This document shows, piece after piece, positions 25,992-32,826 of a stretch of 53,502 bases of DNA; position 1 is the first letter of the stretch, and each line of letters starts with the position of its first letter. Both the position numbers and the translations under genes were made by a program. Origin of the DNA: Chloroflexota bacterium (lineage in GTDB: Bacteria; Chloroflexota; Anaerolineae; UBA2200); assembly GCA_030607875.1 (NCBI GenBank), contig JAUWJD010000022.1:1-53502 (forward strand), in the 5' to 3' direction. The notes below the pieces were generated by a model. The model was not told the origin of the DNA and did not search any database. It worked only from the letters and a program-made list of their open reading frames with translations.

Positions 25992-26189
25992 TCAATAGCG
26001 CTTCCGGCCTTGGCGCTGGCGCAGCCAGAAGGCCATCGCTGCGACAGAGATGCACAGCAGCGCCAGCCCATAGCCCAGGGTGCGAGCTGCAATGGCCAGA
26101 GGATGGCCTGGATGCAGAGTCCAAATGGACATCAGAACGCTACTGGCCGTAATGCCAGCAAACAACCACTCATTCAGTAGCTTTGCCAT
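25992..26189 (-). CDS. Small two-helix membrane protein
   Basis: 65 residues from ATG 26189, with an AGGAGG site ten bases upstream. It begins MAKLLNEWLFAGITASSVLM. Two hydrophobic segments (~8-25 and ~33-54) are joined by TLHPGHP, and the tail is very basic (RQRQGRKRY). No family is recognised. The good ribosome site and the terminator pair downstream support a real gene. The longer frame reaching 26435 has no supporting signal. Confidence 0.6.
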   Translation of the reverse strand: MAKLLNEWLFAGITASSVLMSIWTLHPGHPLAIAARTLGYGLALLCISVAAMAFWLRQRQGRKRY

Positions 26190-26469
26190 CTTCGTCCTCC
26201 TGGCCTTGCACAGAAGTGGCCCGTATGTATGCCGGCCCTGTGCTCTGCTTTCGCGGAGCATGTCGCCGGTCGAGTGGGAGGTGGAGACACAAACAATCAT
26301 CTGTCTGTGATCCAGAATCATCTCCCGACTCTGCCCTAGTGTACAACATCGCCATGAATCCTTTATGAAGATGACGCAGGAATTGGATAACAGTTTCGCA
26401 ATTCTGCCAACTTCTGGGATGATTTCCGATCGCAATTGGTCCCCCGCCTGCTTGCGTCATAAACAGCAC
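26190..26469. other. Intergenic stretch, nothing recognised
   Basis: About 280 bases upstream of the small membrane protein and downstream of the bactofilin-like gene's terminator. Open frames here lack ribosome sites and family similarity. It should hold the small gene's promoter, but no clear boxes were found. Confidence 0.4.
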
Positions 26470-26500
26470 GAGCGGCCCCACTTAACAAGTGGGGCCGCTC
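26470..26500 (-). terminator. Terminator hairpin of the sigma/anti-sigma/bactofilin operon
   Basis: GAGCGGCCCCACTT and AAGTGGGGCCGCTC pair perfectly over 14 bases around a 3-base loop, 25 bases beyond the bactofilin-like stop. It is very stable although no T run follows. Confidence 0.7.
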
Positions 26501-26525
26501 AGCCAAAGGGATACAATTGTGGCGG

Positions 26526-27554
26526 CTAGTGGTGCGCTTCTTCCTCCGGCTCGATCTCCAATTCGGATTCTGAAAGGGGTGCCGGCAACTCGCTTGGCTT
26601 GCTGAGTGGTTCATAGGCGGTCGTCCCAAAGCGGGTCAATACTACCGCACCCACACCGGTGAGCGAGACGATCCACCCCAGCAGCCCGCCCAGGCAGGGC
26701 ACTGCAGTGAACAGTTCGATCAGCGCAATGCCAACGGCCACGTCGAACAGTGGCTGCGGTTGCTTTGCGTTCAGCGCGGCCAGAAGACGCTGCCCAATGA
26801 TAGCTCCAATGGCCACCCGGCCCAGCACCTGAGCGGCCACAAAGGCTATAGCCAGCAGCAGTACAACCGGGATGCCGATGCAGATGATCACCAGCAGGGG
26901 CACCAGAACGAGCAGAACCACAAACGTCAGCATGCCCACGCCAGCGCTGGGCAGGGGCACCTCGCTCACCGTCTGCCCCACCAGCACCGTCTGCTTGGGC
27001 AAGAGCAACATGACCACTACGCCGAGGGCCATCCAGGCGATTGTCCTCACTACCCATCGTACCAGGGAACCAAAGACATCGCCAAAGAAGAGATTGGGAG
27101 AGCGCCACCTTTCTCTGATCACCGGCAGTCGGGGAATCCAGGGCTCGACCCGCAACGGGGGGAGCTTCCCTCGGAAGCCTTCGATGCTCTCACCCAGGAC
27201 GGTGGCCCCTTCAGCACGGGACACGCTCGCGCCAAAGGTGACCAAATCCTCGGCAATGGTGGCATGGGAGCGCAGGTCAAGCGTGCCGCCCACGACAACC
27301 AGATTGCCGTCGATGCGCCCATCAACGATCGTTTCGCCCCCCAGCGCTACCACATCACCGCGCACGCGGCCACCTTCGCGCAGGTCCAGGCTGCCGCCAA
27401 TGACAGTCAGAGTGCCATCCACTTCCTCTCCTGGCCCGATGACCACGCTGTCGCCGAAAAAGACCACCTGGTCACTCCCGTCATCGGCCCATACCGGCAC
27501 GGCCAGGCTCAGGAACAGGAGCAAGGTCACAAAACAAAGCATCCACTTTTTCAT
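26526..27554 (-). CDS. Bactofilin-like beta-helix protein with membrane domain
   Basis: 342 residues from ATG 27554, preceded by AAGGAGGT. The signal peptide ends PVWA-DD. Residues ~28-125 form a right-handed beta-helix of polymer-forming (bactofilin) type with repeated hydrophobic/Gly turns: GTLTVIGGSLDLREGGRVRG and NLVVVGGTLDLRSHATIAED. The remainder has several membrane segments (WVVRTIAWMALGVVVMLLL, VVLLVLVPLLVIICIGIPVV) and an acidic tail. The beta-helix is probably outside the membrane. Encoded right after an ECF sigma factor and its anti-sigma factor, it is likely an envelope-stress target of that sigma factor. Confidence 0.85.
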   Translation of the reverse strand: MKKWMLCFVTLLLFLSLAVPVWADDGSDQVVFFGDSVVIGPGEEVDGTLTVIGGSLDLREGGRVRGDVVALGGETIVDGRIDGNLVVVGGTLDLRSHATIAEDLVTFGASVSRAEGATVLGESIEGFRGKLPPLRVEPWIPRLPVIRERWRSPNLFFGDVFGSLVRWVVRTIAWMALGVVVMLLLPKQTVLVGQTVSEVPLPSAGVGMLTFVVLLVLVPLLVIICIGIPVVLLLAIAFVAAQVLGRVAIGAIIGQRLLAALNAKQPQPLFDVAVGIALIELFTAVPCLGGLLGWIVSLTGVGAVVLTRFGTTAYEPLSKPSELPAPLSESELEIEPEEEAHH

Positions 27555-27577
27555 CTCAAATACCTCCTTACTTGTAG

Positions 27578-28141
27578 TCAGGTTTTTGCATTTACCTGCA
27601 GCATGAGCGCACGAGGCCGCAACACAATGCGCGTCCACAATGCGATCAGCCCCAGCGCCAGGATGGCGTTACCAGACAAGAGCAGCCAGCTTGGCCGCTG
27701 GAACAACTCATGGACAACGGAATACAGCGCCCTGCCAAGCACCGCCAGAATGGAAAAAGCTTTGCCAGCCAAGGGGCGGCCCACGTCAAGCCAGACGATG
27801 CGCAGTGAGGGCTGCCAGAGCACGACGAACAGAAGGGCCACAGCCACGGCGGCTGCACCCCACAGACCCACAGAGCCCAAGAGCACGCCAATGCCACCGC
27901 GGACACGGCGGCGACGAGCTTCGCGTCGTTGGAGGCGCAGATTGACCCTCGCGGCAAAGTCAGGTGCAGGGGCAGCCGCAGGCTCTGCCTCCAGGATCGA
28001 GGACAGCCAGTGCACAGCTTCCCATTCTGCGCGGCAAGCCTCGCAATGGGCCAAATGGGCTTGCAGGCGCGTGACCTGCTCCTGGTCCAGCAGACCGTCC
28101 AGATACAGCGATATCTGCTCGCTGCAATCAGAGCAGTGCAT
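27578..28141 (-). CDS. Anti-sigma factor with zinc-finger domain
   Basis: 187 residues. The N-terminal zf-HC2 anti-sigma domain has the H-x3-C-x2-C zinc motif in HLAHCEACRAEW and an upstream Cys pair (HCSDC). A basic linker REARRRRVRG and two hydrophobic segments follow (GAAAVAVALLFVVLW; LLSGNAILALGLIALW). The start overlaps the sigma gene end by 14 bases, so synthesis is coupled. It should hold the sigma factor inactive at the membrane until a signal arrives. Confidence 0.9.
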   Translation of the reverse strand: MHCSDCSEQISLYLDGLLDQEQVTRLQAHLAHCEACRAEWEAVHWLSSILEAEPAAAPAPDFAARVNLRLQRREARRRRVRGGIGVLLGSVGLWGAAAVAVALLFVVLWQPSLRIVWLDVGRPLAGKAFSILAVLGRALYSVVHELFQRPSWLLLSGNAILALGLIALWTRIVLRPRALMLQVNAKT

Positions 28142-28727
28142 GATTTGTCACCTTCTTTCCTTCTCGTACTTCGTCTCCGGCCCCTTCGGCTGCGGTCAGC
28201 CGCTCAGCGAGCATGCGCCGGGCGCGGTACAACCTCGACTTGATCGTACTCTCCGTGGTGCCCACAATCTGCGCGATCTCGGCGTAAGAAAGGTCTTGCC
28301 AGTAACGGAGCGTGATGACCAAACGGTGCTCGGCAGGCAGCGACTGCAGCAGGTCCCTGACCTCCACACAGGATTCGCGCTCCAAAACGTCATCCTCTGG
28401 CTGCACCGCATTGCCAGCCAGCAGATGTGTGGGCAGGACTTGATCCAACGATAGCCACTTGATGCGCCGGCGGCGCAAGCGATCGATGCAATAGTGCGAA
28501 GCTACGGCCAGAATCCAGGAGGAAAGCTTCTGCTGCGGGTCATAAGCCTTCAAATGCCTATAGACGCGCACAAAGGTCTCTTGGGCTGCGTCTTCTGCTT
28601 CGACTGCATTGCCCAACATGCGATAGCACAGGTTGTACACCGGAACCTGATAGGCATGCACGAGATGGGCGAAAGCGTGCTGATCTCCGCGCAGAGCTTG
28701 CGCCACCCACAGCCTTTCCTGCTGCAA
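28128..28727 (-). CDS. ECF-type sigma-70 factor
   Basis: 199 residues from TTG 28727, with GGAGG eight bases upstream. Region 2 (YNLCYRMLGNAVEAEDAAQE) and region 4 with its helix-turn-helix (LSYAEIAQIVGTTESTIKSR) are complete. It directs RNA polymerase to envelope-stress-type promoters and is held by the anti-sigma factor encoded next. A candidate ECF promoter upstream (28752-28778) suggests autoregulation. The tail of ~20 residues after region 4 is Glu/Lys-rich. Confidence 0.93.
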   Translation of the reverse strand: MQQERLWVAQALRGDQHAFAHLVHAYQVPVYNLCYRMLGNAVEAEDAAQETFVRVYRHLKAYDPQQKLSSWILAVASHYCIDRLRRRRIKWLSLDQVLPTHLLAGNAVQPEDDVLERESCVEVRDLLQSLPAEHRLVITLRYWQDLSYAEIAQIVGTTESTIKSRLYRARRMLAERLTAAEGAGDEVREGKKVTNHALL

Positions 28728-28751
28728 GGCTTTACCCTCCTGTCAACAACA

Positions 28752-28778
28752 TATACGCATTATAGAGCGAAAGGTTGC
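28752..28778 (-). promoter_or_regulatory. Candidate ECF-type autoregulated promoter
   Basis: Minus strand: GCAACC (28778-28773), 15-base spacer, CGTATA (28757-28752). It resembles ECF promoters (AAC in the -35, CGT in the -10) and lies 25 bases before the sigma start. A TATAAT sits inside the spacer, so a housekeeping promoter may overlap. Confidence 0.5.
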
Positions 28779-28859
28779 AGGGGAACAACTCCGAATACAG
28801 GCCTGCGCCGACGTTCATTACAATTCGTGCTGTGCCGGCCAAAGTTTAAGGTTGTAGCC

Positions 28860-28888
28860 TTGACATCTAAACTGTGGTGCGCTATTCT
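28860..28888 (+). promoter_or_regulatory. Plus-strand sigma-70 promoter
   Basis: TTGACA (28860-28865), 17-base spacer, TATTCT (28883-28888). It points toward the deoxynucleoside kinase genes, about 410 bases away across a repeat-rich leader. Confidence 0.6.
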
Positions 28889-28989
28889 ATGACCAAGGAT
28901 GCGCGGCACAACTCGCCATGAAGTTCGCGATGTGTATGCCCCAGCCAAAGGTGTCGTCTCCATCTGCGCCTTTCGTTAAGACAAGGTAT

Positions 28990-29240
28990 GGCGGACGCAG
29001 CACGGCCCACGACACAGGGTACTGCGTCAACCGTTCGTGCTCTGCATGCCCCGTGGGCACCCGTGGGCACCTGCGGGCGACGGGCGACCGCCGAAGGGTC
29101 CCGCCGAAGGTCTCGCCGGAGGCGATGGCGCCGACGGGATGGCCGAAGGTCTCGTCGTAGATCTTGGCGGAGACAAGGCCGCAGGTGACAGTTCGTGCTC
29201 TGCATGCCCTTCGGGCGACCGCACCGACGGGACGGCTCGA
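28990..29240. repeat. GC-rich mosaic repeat tract
   Basis: Made of modules shared with 19061-19279: GTTCGTGCTCTGCATGCC occurs at 29033 and again as CAGTTCGTGCTCTGCATGCC at 29197, and GCCGAAGGTCTCGTCG and GCCGAAGGTCTCGCCG occur between. The CAGTTCGTGCTCTGCATG module is inverted relative to 19228-19260. Open frames across it have no ribosome sites and are not accepted as genes. Confidence 0.6.
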
Positions 29241-29298
29241 CGGGGCTGCGAAACTCAGACAGCCCTTTTATATGTGGATCGCGTCAGAGGAGGTTCCC

Positions 29299-30315
29299 GT
29301 GACAGAGAGGCACTACGTAGCCATCGAAGGCCCTATCGCTGTGGGCAAGACAACGCTGGCTCGACTCATCCACGAGCAGTTGGACGCCGACCTGCTGCTC
29401 GAAGTCTTTGAGGAGAACCCCTTTCTCAGCGACTTTTACGCCGACCGGGCCGCGTACGCCTTCCAGACGCAGATTTTCTTCCTGCTCAGCCGCTACAGGC
29501 AGCAGCACCAGGTCATCGCCAGGGTGTTGCAGCAGTCCTCTCTGGTGAGCGACTATACTTTTGCCAAGGATCAACTCTTCGCCCGGCTGAACCTGTCCAC
29601 CGACGAGCTGGCGGTCTATGACAACCTGCATGGAGTGCTGGCGCAAAGGATTCCCTTGCCCGACCTGGTGGTCTACTTGAAGGCCGATCTGGACGTATTG
29701 ATGGAACGCATTGAGGTGCGTGACCGCAGCTACGAGCGAGCCATGTCACGCCAATACATAGCCGACCTGATGCAGGCCTACGATCGGTTCTTCGCCTCCT
29801 ATACCCAGACGCCGCTGCTGACCATCGACACCAACAACCTGAACATCGTGCGCAACAAAGAGGACCTGGGCCGTGTGGTGGAGCGCACCAAATCGGCGCT
29901 GGGTGCAGGCACGCACCAGCCCCCGCTGTTGGAGATGGAGACGCCAGCGCAAGAACGCGGCCGAGCAATCACCGAGGGCCATCGGCGGCGCCTGAGCGAC
30001 TTGCAGCGCTGGCATCGCGCTGCTGATCAGGAAGTCGGCGTGCAGTGCGATCTGTACCAGGATTTTATTGCTCTGCAGGCGGCGCTGGGCACTCTGGCTG
30101 GCGAATTGGGCCAGGTCTGGAAAGCGCAAGCGGGTTGGGTCGCCCAGGTGGGCAACCGCGAGGAAGCACAGGAGCGCGCGCTGCAGCAGCACGCCACCGT
30201 CCTGAAAGGGCAACTGGCCAGTTCCCTGGCCTGCCTCCTGCGGCTGGCCAACGACCTGGGTGTCAGCCTGGAGGAAGCCTACCTGGAGAGGATCAGGGAG
30301 AACAGCACTACTTAG
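29299..30315 (+). CDS. Deoxynucleoside kinase fused to a MazG-like helical domain
   Basis: 338 residues from GTG 29299, with AGAGGAGG at 29286-29293. The N-terminal ~210 residues are a dCK/dGK-type kinase: P-loop GPIAVGKTT, FQTQIFFLLSRY, SDYTFAKD and the LID region RIEVRDRSYERAM. The C-terminal ~120 residues look like an all-alpha MazG-type pyrophosphohydrolase by pattern (LQAALGTLAGELG and SLACLLRLANDLGVSLEEAYLERI). The metal-binding acids expected in ExxE...ExxD read A/T and Q/S, so hydrolysis is unlikely. Expected role: phosphorylation of a deoxynucleoside in salvage. A second, plain kinase follows after a repeat tract. Confidence 0.88.
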   Translation: MTERHYVAIEGPIAVGKTTLARLIHEQLDADLLLEVFEENPFLSDFYADRAAYAFQTQIFFLLSRYRQQHQVIARVLQQSSLVSDYTFAKDQLFARLNLSTDELAVYDNLHGVLAQRIPLPDLVVYLKADLDVLMERIEVRDRSYERAMSRQYIADLMQAYDRFFASYTQTPLLTIDTNNLNIVRNKEDLGRVVERTKSALGAGTHQPPLLEMETPAQERGRAITEGHRRRLSDLQRWHRAADQEVGVQCDLYQDFIALQAALGTLAGELGQVWKAQAGWVAQVGNREEAQERALQQHATVLKGQLASSLACLLRLANDLGVSLEEAYLERIRENSTT

Positions 30316-30332
30316 GAGTTGGGATTTGTAGT

Positions 30333-30492
30333 TTGTAGTGACGACTTTAGTCGTCCCAGACCGTTGGTAGTGACGACTTTGGTCGTTCCAGATCGTATGT
30401 AGTGACGGCTCTAGTCGTTCTAGATCGTTTGTAGTGACGCCTTCAATCGTCCCAGACCGTTTGTAGTAACGACTTTAGTCGTTCCAGATCGA
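30333..30492 (+). repeat. Five tandem 32-bp repeats with palindromic cores
   Basis: Units start at 30333, 30365, 30397, 30429 and 30461. The consensus begins TTGTAGTGACGACTTTAGTC and ends CCAGACCGT. Each unit carries the self-complementary core ACGACTTTAGTCGT or a variant. There are no unique spacers, so it is not a CRISPR array. A related cluster is at 44104-44220. It fills the gap between two kinase genes. Confidence 0.9.
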
Positions 30493-30557
30493 TTGCAGCC
30501 CGCCACAGACACAATCGCCACTGTCCTGTTGCGAAGAAGAAGACGAGGAGGAGCCAG

Positions 30558-31193
30558 ATGAACAAGTTCATTGCGGTAGCAGGAAACATCGGCGTCGGCA
30601 AGTCCACGCTCACCGCCCTGCTGTGCGAAGCGCTGGGCTGGGATGCTTTCTACGAGGCCGTAGACGACAACCCCTACCTGGCTGACTTTTACCAGGACAT
30701 GCGGCAGTGGAGCTTTCACTCGCAGATCTTTTTTCTCTCCCGCCGCCTGCGCCATCACCGCCAGCTCTTGGACCGGCCCGGCATCGTAGTGCAGGACCGT
30801 ACCGTCTACGAGGACGCCGAGATCTTCGCCGAGAACCTCTACCGCCAGGGTCACATGGCCGAACGCGACTATAACACCTACCGTGAGCTGTACGAGGCCA
30901 TGACCCTGTTCCTGCCTCCGCCCGATCTGGTGGTCTATCTGCGCGCCTCCGTTCCCACGCTGCAGAAGCGCATCCGCATGCGCGGCCGCGATTTCGAACA
31001 GGAAGTGCCCGCCGAGTACCTGGAGCAACTCAACCAGCTTTACGAGGAGTGGCTCGAGCGCTTCTCGCTGGGACCGGTGCTCACCGTGCCTTCTGACAAT
31101 CTGGACTTTGTCAAGTACAACTCGCACATGGAGCTCATCGCGGCCAAAATCGTGGAGAAGCTGACGGGCAAAGAAGTCGTGGTCTTTGATTAG
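30558..31193 (+). CDS. Deoxynucleoside kinase (deoxyadenosine/deoxyguanosine type)
   Basis: 211 residues. P-loop GNIGVGKST, substrate-site region YEAVDDNPYLADFY, FHSQIFFLSRR, VVQDRTVYED (DR catalytic motif) and an Arg-rich LID (RIRMRGRDFEQEV). The ATG follows an AGGAGGAGCC site. It phosphorylates purine deoxynucleosides (or dC) with ATP in the cytoplasm. With the larger kinase at 29299 this resembles the paired dAK/dGK arrangement that forms a heterodimer in lactobacilli. Whether these two pair is inference. Confidence 0.92.
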   Translation: MNKFIAVAGNIGVGKSTLTALLCEALGWDAFYEAVDDNPYLADFYQDMRQWSFHSQIFFLSRRLRHHRQLLDRPGIVVQDRTVYEDAEIFAENLYRQGHMAERDYNTYRELYEAMTLFLPPPDLVVYLRASVPTLQKRIRMRGRDFEQEVPAEYLEQLNQLYEEWLERFSLGPVLTVPSDNLDFVKYNSHMELIAAKIVEKLTGKEVVVFD

Positions 31194-31272
31194 CTCACCG
31201 CAGAGCACGCAGCCCCGCCTGACTGCGGGCAGGACGCTTTGCAGAGACAAGGTACGAATAGCAGATGGAATA

Positions 31273-31302
31273 GGAAACCCGGCGTCTGCAGATACCGGGT
31301 TT
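31273..31302. terminator. AAACCCGG hairpin, copy 3
   Basis: Arms GAAACCCGG and CCGGGTTTC (9 bp), then TTCTTCTCTC. It lies between the convergent kinase and phosphoesterase genes. Confidence 0.6.
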
Positions 31303-31437
31303 CTTCTCTCAGGCGACAGAATCGAGAGGACACCGAACTCGGGGCTATCCGTATCTCAGCGTGTCAATACTGGTAGCCGCTCAGCTTCCGATCATGTATT
31401 CATCTCTGCGGGCTCCGCGGTCTCTGCGGTGAGATGT

Positions 31438-31923
31438 TTAGATTGTGATGATCTCAAACGTGTTGGTGCTCGTGTCGTACATTCCAAAGCTGGGCTTGCC
31501 GAAGCGGCCCATCACTTCGCCGGGGTTGGCCCACAGTGTCGAGCCCAGCGTCTTGGCTCCCGCCGTGTGGTCGTGGCCGCTGAAGACGGCATCGTACTTG
31601 CCGGACAGGGCCAGTGCCTCGCCGAACTCGGGGTAGTGCACCACGGCGATGCTCCGCCCATCCAGCTCCAGGTGGGCCATGGGCTGGTGGAAGGTCACGT
31701 TGCCGGCCTTTTGGGCGATGGTCAGCAACAGGAAGGCGTCGCCGTCATTGTTGCCAAAGACAGAGTGCACCGGGCCGTGGAAGCCATCCGCCAGCATCTT
31801 TAGCGTGAACGGCGCGCAATAGTCGCCGCAAAACAGCGCCACCTCGGCCTGCTCGACCCTGGCCAGCACTTTCTCCAGGTTCTCCAGGCAGTCATGGCAA
31901 TCGCTCAGTACCGCTACGAACAT
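31438..31923 (-). CDS. YfcE/MJ0936-type metallophosphoesterase
   Basis: 161 residues, the usual length of the family. All metal motifs are present: SDCHD (D8, H10), CGD, GNND, VVHYPE and SGHDH. It hydrolyses phosphodiesters in the cytoplasm; the natural substrate is not known. A GGAGGTGAAACATG context precedes the start. It stands alone between hairpins, with no operon partner. Confidence 0.92.
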   Translation of the reverse strand: MFVAVLSDCHDCLENLEKVLARVEQAEVALFCGDYCAPFTLKMLADGFHGPVHSVFGNNDGDAFLLLTIAQKAGNVTFHQPMAHLELDGRSIAVVHYPEFGEALALSGKYDAVFSGHDHTAGAKTLGSTLWANPGEVMGRFGKPSFGMYDTSTNTFEIITI

Positions 31924-32059
31924 GTTTCACCTCCGCATGTGGTTCTGCTCACAGAGCCGATTGTAGTGCAGACTGTCTAAAGTGCCAAGGCCCTGGCCGC
32001 GGGGAAGGGGTCTCGAGGCCCAAAGAGATGGTCCATACCACGAAAAAGGAAGGGAACAC

Positions 32060-32530
32060 TCATTCATGCGGATTAGCAAGGCTGAGAGGTTCGTCCAGCG
32101 GACTGCGTACAGCCAATCCTGCCCGCCTCAGCACATGTGTATAAATCATTGTTGTTTTCACATTCTTATGACCGAGGAGTTCCTGCACGGTGCCGCGAAG
32201 CGTGTCATAACCGTTTTCCAGCAAGTGGGTGGCAAGACTATCCCACGGGGAGGCTTCGCACTGGCGGAAAGTGTGGCAGGTCGCGCGCCTGTTGAGCCCC
32301 GCCCGATGGGCCGCTCTCTTGACCGCCTTTTGCAGGCTGCTCTCACGCATGTGGTGGCGGCGTATGGCACCGCTGCGCGGGTCTTTTGATAGCTTGGTGG
32401 CGGGAAGCACGTATTGCCAGATCCATTCTCGGCTGGCGTTGGGGTATTTGCGCTCCAGGGCGAAGGGCAGGTAGACGCTGCCATATCCCCGAGCCAGGTC
32501 TTCATCTCGATCTTGGCATTTTGGCGACAA
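32060..32530 (-). pseudogene. Integron-type tyrosine recombinase, C-terminal remnant
   Basis: The frame matches the C-terminal half of IntI/XerC-like integrases: [25 protein letters not shown] (HxxR), [19 protein letters not shown] (third His and Tyr). The first Arg box and the whole N-terminal core-binding domain are missing. Two in-frame insertions interrupt conserved blocks: about seven extra residues after HTFR (QCEASPWDS in place of HSF) and about two in GYDTLRGTV. Translation from 32530 would have no ribosome site. It is a dead integrase at the left edge of the restriction island. Confidence 0.75.
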
Positions 32531-32826
32531 TTGGTGTACACTTATGGCAGGTTTGAAGCTGGGGCTACTGTACGTGTTTTGCTTCCTTGTAGCAAGTCTG
32601 CTAGGCAGGAGGAACTTCCGCCTAGTATCCCCATCAGGTGACTAGGTGGACAAATGTCCGCATGATAACCAGTTGGGCGGATTTAACAAGCCAGGCTTCA
32701 GGAATTAGATCGCGACTGAAGTCTCAAATATGGGTAACTGCATTATCATCAATACGGCACATCTCTGGCCAAACTTGACTCAATTGCGCCCGTGGTTGGC
32801 AGATTGTACTTGAGGAGAAGTCTAGC
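32531..32826. other. Intergenic stretch before the restriction island
   Basis: About 300 bases with lower GC than the neighbours. No gene or clear promoter is seen. The right edge holds the TTGAGGAGAAG ribosome site of the nuclease-helicase gene. A TTTAACAAGCC string recalls one end of an attC site, but no partner box was found. Confidence 0.35.

Noticed and set aside
30333..30492. CRISPR array
   Set aside because: The 32-bp units are directly adjacent with no unique spacers, and no cas genes are nearby.
32660..32710. attC site next to the integrase remnant
   Set aside because: TTTAACAAGCC matches one end box, but no matching GTTRRRY box at the right distance was found.
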